Shown here piece after piece: positions 33,629 through 46,294 of a DNA stretch of 64,000 bases; positions within the stretch are counted from its first letter, which is position 1; every line of letters starts with the position of its first letter. A program made the translations under genes and the position numbers. This DNA is from Emergomyces orientalis. Lineage: Eukaryota > Ascomycota > Eurotiomycetes > Onygenales > Ajellomycetaceae. The stretch lies in NCBI GenBank assembly GCA_002110485.1, contig MOWL01000072.1:186001-250000 (forward strand), in the 5' to 3' direction. Below the pieces are notes generated by a model. That model was not told the origin of the DNA, searched no databases, and saw only the letters and a list, made by a program, of their open reading frames with translations.

Positions 33629-36600
33629 GTCAGTAGTTCGATTGCCATCTGGGAACTACATGATCTCTGTAGTTTCTGGCCCCCTCTCCTCCAAGTGGAT
33701 TGAGGGCTTCCCACAACATACTTAGCCCACCCGACATCAGGATACCAGCAACTGCGACAATTACTAACTATGAGAGGTGACAGGAGAGCTTAAATAAGCG
33801 CCCACCTCCTTGATCACCCATTAGCCAAGTCATCCACTCAGTCGAGCTGGCTTCGGAATCTCACTCCAAGCAGAGGTCACAATAATTAGGTGTTAGGGAG
33901 TGCCAGGTTTCGAGCTGGAAGCGGTGTTGGACGATAAATTTGTGCACCGTGTGCGTCTGCAGGATTTCCCAGGATAGTGGTAGGATCAATTTTCTACTAC
34001 CCAAGATGCACATAATACTCCTGGTGGGATGTTCAAATTTCCGAAATCCTTGCTATCCAGAATTGGCTGGCATCACCCTCTTGAAGCACTTTGGGCAATT
34101 TTTCCGCCAGCCTTCTCCATTTTGAATTTCTTTCTTCAATAACCCTTTTTGTCTTCGTGAAGAGGCGTCGTAAATCTTTTTTCTGGGAATTGTGGGAGAT
34201 GGATGCGATAATGTACGTATAGGTATACGAATTTGACAAAAACCTTGTCAAAAAAGGTCCTGATGGGGATAGGGCTCCACTGGAGGATTTCCCAGGTAAG
34301 CAAGTAATGAAGCCCGACCCTTCCTCATTATGGGGTACCTATATAGAAATTAGGTGCAGTATAAGATAGGGGTAAGAGAGTCGATGATATTAGCAAATGA
34401 CAAGGGGAGGGGCTGGGGAGAGAACCGAAGATTAAAAGCGGAGAGCTTCTAGAACTGACGGAAAATTATCTCCCATTTCAACGCACGCTGATTTGCTCAA
34501 TATCTCTATCTGACTTGAGCTGTTCAGGTAAAAATGGAAAATATCAGGATAAGAAGGAGAAGCGACGGGGATGGTATTTTCACACCGTAGACATCCCATA
34601 CTTAATTAAAAAATGTGACTGCAGGTATCATTTCGATGTTAAATAAATAAGTAGATGAAAAGGCCCATCCATTGATAACAGGAACGGCGACATATGATCA
34701 ATAAAATTGACCAAAAGCCCCGCAAGACGCTCAGCGAAGGAGGGGTTAGCCCTGTTCTGACACCCAACACCAATAACCCCTCCCTTGTTCCTAGGATAAG
34801 GCGGAGTGAGAATATAGGTCGTTCTTTACCTGATGTAACTCGAACTCCGGATATGCGATCGCACTGAGTCATGCAGGTACGCACACCACCTTGGCTAGAG
34901 CGCAGTTGCATACAGACACTAAACCCCATTTCATCAGTGATATTTAAAATTAGCCAAAACTCGACCAAGCAGGCCTATATATAGCAGAGGGGAAGGGCCT
35001 GGATGAAGCGGGCGTAATGAAAGGGCCTGAGAAAACTAAGCTTCGAGCCCCCCAGTAATGGGCGTAGATACTGGGGGAACAACACAAGACACGAAGATGG
35101 GAATCAAAAAGGGCTTCCGGCAAGGTGCATGCATGTATTGCAGCATCATGTCTATCTTGTGTTGAACATAGTTAGGCTGATATTATTCCCGCCGGTCGGC
35201 AGTAGCAGCTCGCTGGGCACTGACCAACATATCACACGTTTGTCAGAGTTTCGTGCATAGCAGTTAGTCAACGTTGTGCTGCAGGAGTGACATGTGTATG
35301 TAAATGGATGTTGCTTTTGGCGGCTGTAGGGTAAAAACGGGGCGACCAGGTGCCTTCGTTGAAAGCTTCGCTTTGAGTTCCGAATATTATGGTATTTAAT
35401 TCATTTTTTCAATATAAATATATTTAATTTGCCGCGGGAAGAGTCTGACGCGTTGAATATCTGTGCGCAGAGTAATTTACGCCATTGAGTTAAGCAAACG
35501 AGCTTATGCATTTATTTTTGGATTATTCCATCCTCAAATCTTAGGGTTGTGAGCCCACATAAAGTTTCACTGTGATATGATATATTCTATTTTTGTCATT
35601 TTCTCAAAACATCTGCTCTAGCTTGCTAGGGTGGCCTTCGAGCGGCGGATGCGCCCTGCGTCGGGGACTTTTTGAGGCCTGGATCTGGAGATAGTCGAAT
35701 CTTTAATGCTCGCGTCTTTCAATATGTTTGGCCACGTTGATGTGACCAGATTGCTGTTCAGCGGCAGTTGGATGCGAGGGAACAATGTGAAAGAAAAGAT
35801 TTCGAGGGATTGTTGTAATAAACATGTGGAGGGTAGTTGCTGGCGGATATTCCCCCAGGTTGTCAAGGGCGCTGAACTGACGGTAGCCGCACCATATCGG
35901 TTGTTGAGCATAGTTGGACCCTTGTCGAACTGCATTTGTTATTCTTGAAATATTTGTGGTGAGGATAGGGGTGAAAAACAGAATTTACCCTTCCCTGTCT
36001 CTTCTTAAACCCTGCACATTTTTTGCATGATGGGACGCCATGGCGAAGGCTTTAGCGCAAGGGATCATCTCTGATGGCGTTGCCCCTGAATTTTTTCAGC
36101 GTTGGCGCCTTTGGCTTGTAACTCCAAGAAAGAGAAACAAATGGAGATGGAGAGAGAAGAAAGCCCAGTTTGTTGCTTGGAGGGTTTCTGTTTGATTTGC
36201 TTGAAGCTTGGTGATATGGCAGATAATAAAACGCTGATTCCCCAGCAACATTGGGACCAAAAGCATCATAATGATTGTTGCGCTTGACCCATATGTATGA
36301 CATCAAGGCCTACTTCGTTCCTCGCCAATCTATCCACAACTCCTGTCATAGCATTGGAAATTCTTTGGGGCTAGCACAGCCTAGCAGCGACGGTTTGGGG
36401 GGGTGTAGTTTCCAGAATCCACAGGTCTGCCTAGTTCATCTCAGCCTAGGCACTTTCATCAACCATATATCGCATGTGAACAAGTAGACGGATATAAAAG
36501 TGTTCACAATTAGTTATGTCCTCTTTTTGCAGGAAATTTCATGTGTTTCGTATTCACACACCCTCTGACTCGCAATCAGGCTATCTGGAGACGGAGTAGT

Positions 36601-37983
36601 CTGCATTAGCTGCTCGGTTTTGTGCAGCTTCATCAACCAGGGTGGTGACCACAATGGCAGCATCGAATACGACAGTCCCTTGCAGAAACTGATAGTAAAG
36701 CGCTAGTTAACAACTACCAGCGTTGTTTCATTTGCCTGCAGGGCCAAGGCAAGGAAGACGACCTTTGGGTCTGGGTGGGGTGGACGAATGTTTTTTTTTT
36801 TTTTTGGGTTGAAGTTATTATTATCCATTATTGTTTTTTCTATCAAGATCGCTTTCTGCAACGGCCTGAAACCAGGTGGATATGGGTTACCACTTTTTGG
36901 TTCCTGAACCAGTCAACCGAACTTCCGTGATGTGATGGTTGCGAAGCTTTCGCGCCAGCCAAACAATTGTCTCATCCTTCTGTTGTATCTGCAATTATTG
37001 GTGGCCTTGGGAGATCTAGAGCCTGTCTGTCGATGATACTAAACTTTTTCCCCCTTGCTTTCCTTCTGCATACATTTTCCCATCGGCCATTTTTTTTCGA
37101 CCTTCTAGGCGAGCTGAAATACAATTAAACTGTCCATAAGACCAAGCCCTGCCAAGCAGGGAGAAGGGAAGCTGAGGGCGCTTGGGGGCATATTGATGTC
37201 CGGCTCTCATTTCAGAGCAATTATTAGCTGTCAAGTCTGTCAGCTGTTGGTTGCATGACAGAGCCCTTTTCAGTAGAGTGGCAGCATCTGGAGCAGTTCG
37301 ATCTCCCCATGTACAGCTTTTCCACTTTTATATTAGCTAGGTACCTAATTACTATACAGGGGTCTGTAAGCGCAAACTAAGAAATATCCCCAGTAGGTAG
37401 TCAAAGCGGGAAAGGAAACCAACCAAGACAAGAACGATGCAAAATCCTTTCTTTTGCTTCCCCTCCTTTAAGAGTCTTCTTTTCTTTTTCAACATCGGCG
37501 GACGACGACGACGACCACCTCCCTCGTTTTTGAACATACTAGTAAATGGGAGCTGCTAGTGCGTTTGGCGCAGGAGTTAGTTAGCGGGACACCCAGTCGT
37601 CTAACCGTTGCCAGGCGTTGTCTCTTTTTATGGGGGGCTGATCCAACCTGTGGCAGAAAACCAAAGCAACGACACCGCGCCCGACCCACCAAGGAGAGCC
37701 CAACCCAACGTCCCTCGCATCCTGAATTCCTCCACTGCCTCTGTTATCTCGCCCCGAGATTCCATTCTATTGTATCGTTGCTTCAGTCTGCTGTCCACAA
37801 ATCATCGACCTCAAATGAACCCAGACCCAATCGAGCACTGGAAAAGGCTGTGATATCTCGGTGCGGGGGCTTGGTCTGTTTGACTAGCAGCGCTTTAAGA
37901 ACGCTGTATTTTCTTACGAAAAAGTACACCAACGGCAACAAGAGGAGAGGAATATCACAAACGACCTTTATACCACGCGAATC
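33629..37983. other. 4.4 kb gene-poor region upstream of the DENN gene
   Basis: No well-supported gene. A minus-strand frame at 35618-35935 (105 residues from an ATG) has mixed natural composition but no recognised domain. A 13-codon upstream ORF (37815-37853) lies in the DENN leader. The last ~500 bases are CT-rich promoter-like sequence. Confidence 0.45.
37815..37853 (+). promoter_or_regulatory. Short upstream ORF in DENN 5' leader
   Basis: ATG at 37815 opens a 12-residue frame that stops 130 bases before the DENN start. It matters only if transcription starts upstream of it, which I cannot see. Confidence 0.35.
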
Positions 37984-40900
37984 ATGGCTCCAACACACTC
38001 TGTTGAGCCGCCCTCAAGCCCTCTTGCCGACTTCTTCTGGATTGCTGGTGTGGATGGACCGGAGATCTTGGACATTTTCTCAAAACTGGGGGAGGAGTAC
38101 AAAGCTAACCATTCCCAAGCGATGCCGGTAACGGATACAATTCAGGAAGATGCAGATGCAGAGGAGGCAGCCCACCCGCGCTCAGGGTCTCCCCAACCTT
38201 CGTCGAAGCGGAATTCGTACCAATGGCTACCGAAACCATCCGACGAGGCGAGGTTGTCCTATCGATCGATAGCATCATCAGAAACGCCAAGTAATCGGAG
38301 TAGCATGACTATCAAGGGCTCACAATCCCCAAATGGCCTGTCCTTTCTTAGTGAGGGCGATTTTGACAAAGCGTTGTTTAAGTTTGCTGCTGAGAGAGAC
38401 TCATTTTTGTCAGATCTGTCACTAAGTGCAGGCGCTGTTGTGTCCAACAATCGGCCAAAACCACGACCCAAGACACAGAAGATTGTGGCAGAGGAAATCA
38501 ATCCATTGAAGTCAAGCATTGGGAGTGTTCGCAGACATATGTCTTTTAGAGACATGAATAGTATGAAGAGACAGCCATCTCTTGCGCGTCAGGGTGAGTG
38601 CTGCTTTGATATTGGGACATACTTTGAGCTTACTTTATCGTTATCTCTTCAACTGACTTCTTCTAACTATCCCCAATCATTACAGCTTCTGTTCGCACGT
38701 CTAGACGTCTGAGCAACTACAATTCGGTAATCCCAATACCTCAGCCGCTTGATGTATCTCCTAATATGCACCCTCTGAAGCGGAAATTTGAACCTGTCCT
38801 CCTAGACAGATACCCAGCAAAAGGCGTCCCAGATGAGGCCAAACAAAGGGGCCCTTTCCCCGACTACGTTCCAATGTTTGCATTCCCCAATGATATCAAT
38901 ATCGTGTCCTCTGACCAGAGACCCCGCTCAACCTGGCATGGGTTCGCAATGACGTCAGGAGATGGATCTAAGTTATATGGTGTCTGCGTTACGATTTGGA
39001 TTCCCCTCAATCACAAAACTGCCGAGGAATTGGAAAAACGGTGTGAGGAATGGAGGAGGGATAACATGACAGACGAGGAGCGAGAATTGGCTGCGAGTCT
39101 CGGAGAGCGACTCGCCATGGAGCGAGCAAAGTTATCCAGGCTACTAGCTCAGCTGCCTTCCGTCCCTTCAGGTTCTGTTTCCAGAGACCAGCTTGAAGAT
39201 GATATAAGTTCGGTGGAGGAGAAGATTGGACTGATGGCCGACCTCCTCCGCCCGGTTCGATTAGGTGCTGCAACCAAAATCGAGGGTCTAACGGACGGGG
39301 ATACTGGATTTTGGATCCCGAGAGCATACGGAATTTTAGGAAAGGATGGATCAATGACCAGTTTTTGGAAAGAATGGCTGCGAGCAGTTGTCGTTCCCAT
39401 GACAGACGGTGCTGTCCAAAGGGTCCCTGCTAGCTCTCCTAGGGTAGGTAGGTGGCAGCCGTTGGAGCGCTATGTTGTAAACCTATGCACCGAGGCTTTC
39501 AGCCCGCTATCTTCCAAAACCCAAGTTGAGATCGCAGTGCGGGAACTGCGGCTTTTCGCCCGAAAAGAAGCAAGTAATGAATTGCCTGGATCTCGAAATG
39601 TATGTGGCACAGTCTTCGCCATTTTGGTTCGAGTGTTTTGACTAACTGAGAAACAGACTGACTTGTACGCACTCTTCCGCTCGCTTTCAATATCAAATAT
39701 AATTATCTTGTTTGAAGTAAGTTCATATTTGAACCTGGACGCAAAGCCTTGTTTTATTTTGCTTACTTACCTAAATTGCAGTACGTCCTTGCTGAATCCC
39801 GAATAATTCTCCTGTCATCTCATGCCGCCATGCTGCATCTGGCCAGTAAAGCTCTCGTTGATCTGCTATTTCCATTCCAATGGACGGGCGTCTTTATCCC
39901 GATCCTACCTGCTCGGCTTATCCAAGCACTTGAGGCACCCTGCCCCTATATCGTGGGAATTGAGCGGAGGTACGAGAAGACCGAACTTCCGTCCGACGAC
40001 TTTGTTCTCGTAGACCTCGACCAAAATGAGATTGAAAGCACAGCGCGACCTACTCCGTTACCTCGCCATCACCGTCGTAAGCTACAGTCGCTCCTTCAAA
40101 TGGCTGCCCCTCTCCATCATAGATACGGAGTTCATCCTGGGCCCCCCTGCTATGCGATCGAAACTTATCCATTCGACTCATTCCCTGGCGAAAACCCATC
40201 GATATTTTCACCCAGGGCACCATCCACTCAACTGACTAAATATGTTAGTGTCAACTCCACGGCGTTCGGTCAGGATGGTTCTGTCTCGGCCCTTCCACCG
40301 GTTTTTAACGTCTTTTTAAACGCCCGAAATGATGTAGCCCTTTCCAGAGGCCACGACCGCCCAACGACAAGTTCAGCATCGAAGGCTTGCACTCCCCCCT
40401 CTCCAAAAGCCTCAGGGGGCTCTTCTCCGACCTCGAATAAATTCCCTCCCTTACCTCCCACTCCCGTGTCTCGCAACGATTCAGGATTTGCTCTCCAATC
40501 GTCGTTGCGGGAGAAGAGATCTGGTCATTTCGATACCGCTTCCCGCAGAAGTTCGTCCTTCGGTGATAGAAAGCATGGTATACCCAGGCGGCCTAGTGCC
40601 CCATTCCTCAGCCACACCTCTAGTCTATCTGTATCGACAATAAACACTGACACCGGAACATCTGTTTATGCCCCATCCATATATGCCCAATCCACAATGG
40701 CCGCGTCGACTATCATGCCTAACTCGTCCCAACAAGCCCTACGTAACCCTGTGGGTACTACTATGATAGAGGGGCACTGTCTGCAATTACAACCATGGGA
40801 TGACAAAGTTTCTTGTTCGATATGTGATGAGAAGGCCGAAGAATGCATGTACAAATGCTCAGCCTGTAGGACCATTGTCCATACTCGTTGTGCATCCCAG

Positions 40901-41712
40901 ATTTCCCTCGTGTGTCCGGTTGCGTTCAACCCTGAACAGGTCCGTGCCGCGTTTGTTCGGTGCTTCGCAAGTCTTCTGTACACATATAAGAAGTTTCTCC
41001 GACCTGCAACCGGCGATAAGAAAAGGGCTGGTATGAGTTACACTTTCAACATGGACGCATTTCTCAAAAGTTTGCCCCACGAACACGCGGAATACATGAC
41101 TGTACTGCAACAAACGCAAGGTATGTTTTAAGCGTTAGCCATTCGTTTTTAACATTCAAATCGTCTCCTTGGAGAGGTAAAAAGAATGGCGTTCTAGCCT
41201 ACGATCCTAACGTTTCGCAGGATTTAATGAGTTTATCAGCGAACGGGAGCAATCATCCCTCTCATCCAGAGATCCCCGAGTTACCCTATTTGATGAGATT
41301 ATACTATCAAAACGCAACCGTGGCGGGACTTCGATCTTCTCAGGCCGCATGACGACTAGTTTCTTATCGGATACGTCAGATCATCTTTGGCGTTCAGCAA
41401 GCGCATCCTCTATACCCAGTAGCCGGCATCAGACTACCCAATCAAATGATTGGAACAACGCTATTGCAAGAGGTTAATCCCCCCCCCTTTTTATATATAT
41501 TGGGACTCATCCCTAATTGTATACTTTAACTACTCTATTTATTACGACATGTTTTCTAACGTTTCCCAATAGCTCCTGCGAAGTTGGACCCGAACCACAT
41601 GAAAGAGCCACGCATGATTCAAGGAGTACCCCGAATATCCAAAACCGCAAATAACGCGAGAAGAAAGCCGGTTCCCAAGTTCCCAAATGGCAACACTGGC
41701 TCATCGGCCTAG
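37984..41712 (+). CDS. DENN (AEX-3) domain protein with C1 zinc finger, probable RabGEF
   Basis: Six exons: 37984-38593, 38686-39599, 39657-39716, 39782-41120, 41221-41472 and 41573-41712; total 3315 nt, 1104 residues. It starts MAPTHSVEPPSSPLADFFWI, typical of a uDENN lead. The uDENN part continues through FPDYVPMFAFPNDINIV and YGVCVTIWIPL. The cDENN core is LYALFRSLSISNIIILFEYV, then ILLSSHAAMLHLASKALVDL and ALEAPCPYIVGIERR (about 510-595). A Ser/Pro-rich insert follows. A C1 finger lies at about 859-905 (HCLQLQPWDDKVSCSICDEK, then CSACRTIVHTRCA and C). dDENN-like helices then run to about 1000. DENN proteins exchange GDP on Rab GTPases; the C1 finger may bind diacylglycerol or another membrane lipid. 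The specific Rab is unknown. Confidence 0.9.
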
Positions 41713-43947
41713 TTGCTTAAGCACGCAACAAAGACGACAAAGTTTGAGCGATCAGCTCTTTTCTCTTTCTCTTTCTTTTTTCTTTTTGCTCATTTCTCTT
41801 TTGGCTTTTTCCCCCTGATTTCTCATTCGTCCCTTTTTGCGCCACATTCATTGTCAGGTTTCATGATATCCCTATACCCTCTTTTCCTAGTTTGCGTTCG
41901 GACTTTCTTTCCACTACCTTCATTATTGCCCTAAAAAATCTATGATTTAATTTCACTGAAATTTCCATAACCACCTCCTCTTTTGCTTAGAGAATCACGA
42001 CCATTGATTTTTATAAAACCATCTACGTCTGTATATGACTGTCTCATTTTTGTTGAATTCTGGTTTTTGATACGGCTGGTCGTTTGGAAATTTCCGTCTT
42101 GCTTCTGCCCGCCAATACCTATATTCCTCTTCTCCTACCCCATGAAATCGATCACATTGATGGGTTCTTTGATGCCCGCTATTGGAATGGTTTTGTTTGA
42201 ATTTCTATCCGCATATTCAGATTGTGTTATGTGTGTTTGCATGTTTGCATGTTTGATTTTATATAATTTTTTCATATTTTTTCATATTTTTTACATTTTT
42301 ACATTTTAAAATTTCCTTTATTTTCACTGCGCTGCTTGTTGGGTTACACCTTTTAATAATTCTTCTTTTCTTTTTTTCCATTTTGTTCCGTTGCCCGTGT
42401 CGCACACTCTCTCAACGTTTCCTCCTCCCCTTACGCACGCTTTTGACTTCGGTTGCTCGTTTTACCTGACCCCGTTCCCACCTTTTCTTTTCTGCCCAAA
42501 TCTACCCAAGTAGAAATCCCCGCATAAAATGCAAAAAGTGCATAATGTAATATATGTGGTGTATGATATGTTTATTATGATTAATTACAGTGATGTGAGA
42601 AAATAGAAGCAAGATAAGAGGTATTAATGGAATATAGAACCGGGTGTGCTCGACCAGGACGAAGAATTTCTCCCATACAAAATATTTGACTATTTACAAT
42701 TCAATACATCATATCCCCACTACCATTTTATCATTTTATAACTAATAGATTTGAGTCCCTCATCTCTATAACTTTCCTCTGTACTGGCACCGAAACCTTG
42801 GTTACGAATATTCATGGAGATTTGACGGATTGCAGATGAGTGAAATTGAATGATATTAGTGCTCGTAGCCGGACCTGGCGGTAAGTTGGCTGTTATGCAT
42901 ATTGGGACTGAGCAGTCTGTCTTCCCTTGCATCTTCTGTGGGATGGTTAAACCTCTCTATTGGGGCGTAGGAGCTAGCTAATCTATATACGCTACGTCAC
43001 GTGCCACGCTCGCTAGGGCGTCCGCTAGGCGGCTCATGCCCAACATCTTCCTCATTATTCGCTGCCGTATCTAACCTACAGTAGCTCGCTGCAATCTCCC
43101 ACGACGCACAAAAAAATAACACAAGCCAACTCTGACCAAAGCATTGCCGCTCGACCAATTATTTAGCTAATTCTTATTAACTGCTAGTCCATGGGAGGTA
43201 TAGTATGGTGGACATGGCTAGCACCTCCAACCAGCGCTGTTATTTAGAATAAGCCACACATGATGTTTCGCGGCAAGCTATTACATGACAAAGTTGAGTA
43301 AAAAATAATTTCATCCAATAACTTTATAGATGATATCTCAGCGTAATCATTATCTAATTTCTGTTGACTTGGGTAGGGACGAGAAGAAAGACCATCAAAG
43401 CAAAAGCAGCCAAACAAAAAGGAAAAAGATATAATAAAAGCATCATGCAAAATAGAGGGGGTCAGGGTCTGACAATTAGTTTAACGGAACTGAAGGGGGC
43501 TAGTTTAGTGGATACGTACAGGTTTTGGGAAAGAAAAGAAATGAGAGGAAGGGGCTCGCGAAGCAAGTAGGACAACGATCAAACAGGTAAACAGAGAAAG
43601 AAATTGGGGTATAGGATGAAGGGCACAGAACAGAAGCGAAGAACGGAAAGCGTCGGTAAGTAAACGGAAAGGAACGAAGAACAGGCGAAGTCAAACATAC
43701 TGTACAAGAGGAACGAAAAGATAAGCAAAGATAAGAAGAAAGTCAGCGTGAAACCAACGGAGTGAAACGAATAATAATATGGAAAGTAGCGTAATTCAGA
43801 AGTCATATGGCGGTAAACAAAAATAATGGTGGAAGGGAGGAGCGAGTATAGGCATAACAAAGCACGTTCGTCCAGGGCATAGCATAACGTCTGTGCAGGA
43901 AAGGTCGTTAATTAATTGCAAAACCAGAAAAAAGAAAAGCTTTGTTG
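41713..43947. other. Convergent 3' flanks of DENN gene and next gene
   Basis: 2.2 kb of T-rich then purine-rich sequence, with no supported gene. The pyrimidine-rich part (about 41750-42500) is the DENN 3' flank. A CACGTG box lies at about 43010. Confidence 0.5.
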
Positions 43948-45317
43948 CTAATTGGCTCTCGCCTTGCCATTACTGGCCGCATTTCCATTAGGCTCATCTG
44001 TTCCGGTCGGTTGGCCCTCAGCCTCGCTATCGTCGGCGCTGTGAACCTCTCCCCATCCAGAACTTCGTCGGCTTGCTCGCCCTGGCGCACCAGGGGTAGA
44101 AGAGTTGCCGACTAGGTTGCCGCCAATACTCCCAGCCGTACTATCATTCCTCTGGTGGTGTGAATTATGGCCACTTCTAACACTGCCTGTATCACCCAGC
44201 TGCGGTCTGCTGGTTTGATAGCTAGTCCGCTCCCCCGATGCAGGTCCAGAATATGAATATACGCTGCCCCGTTCAGCATTGGCTAGTCCAGGACGGTTCA
44301 GCGTTCCGGCAGCATTGGTGATTGATGAATTGGATGGTTCTGCTCCAGGGGCTCCTGCATTGCCCATATTGCCACTAAGAACGCTTAAAGGCAAACTCTC
44401 GCGGCTACCGCTAAATACCGAGGATGGAGCCAAAGCACGAACAGAAGCGTTGGTATCCAGAGAATTGCGACGGCGGCGTTTGGAGGATGATGCCAATGTA
44501 AGAACAGACGCATTATCAGTCAGGAGATTATTCGCAGTTGCAGAGTTATATGTGGTTGGATAGGGGGCGAGGTGAGAAAGACCTGCGGTAGCGGGGGGCA
44601 TAGGAAATTGATGGCTAAATTGGATACCAGTTTGCTGGTTGGGACTGTAAGAAGCGTTGTGGCCGAAAAATCCTCCGTGGAGTTGGTTTGATGGGGCAGT
44701 GGATTGGACCGTTGTAAGAGTTGTGGTAAGTGAACGGACGGAAGGAGCAGGTGAGGAAAATGTACTGCCTTCTCCTCCACCCTGGGAGCCCACGGCCCAG
44801 CCTGTAGTTACCGCTGTACCGGCTTTAGAATTGGCAGCATCTGACATGGTCGTATCTGCATTTGTAGAGAGCGTAGGAGCAGCAGATTTCGTGCCTACCG
44901 TTGAGGCATGTTGCTCGAAACCGGATTCGGAAAACGATGGCTCTGAACGGGAAAGATGGCTGGGTCGGTCACTGGGGGTGGGCTCAGAGAAAGATAGATG
45001 ACCATTGCCCATACTGTTAATGCTCCCAGACAGTGGGTACGGGTTGTTTTTGACATTGCTGCCCTTTTTGCCCTTTGGCGTGCTAAGGGAACCATTCTGC
45101 TTGTTCGACGAGCTAGGGTGGGAATTGGACGAGTTCTTGAGACTGGCAAGACGCTTCATCCAATTTGTGAAAGGGCGGCGACGACCATGTCGATCTTGAA
45201 TCGTTTCGTGAGAAAAATGTCATAATAGCTGCTCAGAAAAAGTAGCTCATGGACTTAGAAGTGGTGGGCAATTTAAAACATACCATGGGGTTGGGGCGAC
45301 ACTTCAGTCGAGGCCAT
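43948..45317 (-). CDS. Low-complexity protein of unknown function with basic N-terminal motif
   Basis: Exon 1 is 45284-45317 (MASTEVSPQPH plus one base), then an 89-nt intron with a GTATGT donor, and exon 2 is 43948-45194; total 1281 nt, 426 residues. Splicing creates the dense block DRHGRRRPFTNWMKRLASLK at residues 12-31, basic and aromatic and likely the only ordered or functional part. The remaining ~390 residues are rich in Ser, Asn, Thr, Gly and Ala, with a short KRRRRNS basic stretch near the middle that resembles a nuclear signal or phosphosite. I recall similar uncharacterised proteins in other filamentous ascomycetes, but cannot name a family. No enzyme motif, membrane segment or zinc site is seen. 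Confidence 0.75.
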
Positions 45318-46294
45318 TTTAACGAGGCGAATAGTGCGCTTCAACGCTCGCAATTCGCAGCACGAGTAACCCAAGCCGTATCAAAGGGCTGAATATCGCG
45401 ACGAGAGACACCTCGCCGTATAACCTCGAGCCAGAGAATTCGCCAACCTGTAACTGGATTGCGCCCAATACAAAGAGGCTAAGGCGCAGATGGAAATGCT
45501 GCCCTCTAGACTCGCTTCTATGGACTGTACTGAAATATCCCGCGCCCAATTATCGGGGGAGAGCCGTGTGTTGTTGGTACTGTAGACGTCCGCTGCTGCT
45601 GGTAGTGTTCCTGTTGGAAGTCGTTGAAGTTTGTTCAAACTTGGATGCTGTCCTTGAAGTCGTCATCCCTGAATGGATGTGTCTTACCTCATCACTCTCA
45701 GTCAACCCTGACTAACGTAATTTATTGTTGGTTCCAAGGCGTTTCGTGCTTTGGTTTAGAATACTCAAACAGCGTACCTAGGTATTTTATTGGGCCTAGG
45801 CGCCTCGTGGAGTAAATTACAGCTATTCCTTCTTAGGATCCGCAGGTTGCTCAGGCCAACTAAAGTCTTGGCGTCATTATATAATCTAAGCCTTGCCACA
45901 TATTTGTCACATGACATCTAAAGCTTGGCTGATGTCGAACAATGCAGTGCCAACTTTTATATCAAGCCTCTATCAACGTCTTGTCTGGTGTCAATACTGG
46001 CTAGAACTTCGCTTAGAACTTCCAACCTATTGGCCTAGCATATTCGACCTTCTGGTTTGGAATTTTATTTGGTGGTAAACCATGGGAAACACGCACCCGG
46101 ACGAACTTGCAGCTTCCTTAGCTGCTCGTCTGAGGGTTGTGGCTCTACTCTAAGGAAAGAAAGGAGACTCTCATTTTTCGGGAGGTATATACTGACTAAA
46201 TACCTCCTAGGTAGTTAGATACGTGGGTATAGAGCGAACGGAGTTCCCATCAAGGACTCGATCGTTCTACAACCTAATCTAGTGTCTGTTTGCC
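45318..46294. promoter_or_regulatory. Divergent upstream region of the unknown gene and MLH3
   Basis: 977 bases between divergent starts, no supported gene. No distinctive element was identified. Confidence 0.4.

Noticed and set aside
37559..38131. 190-codon plus-strand frame overlapping the DENN start
   Set aside because: It lacks an ATG near its left end, has leader-like composition, and overlaps the real DENN exon in another phase.
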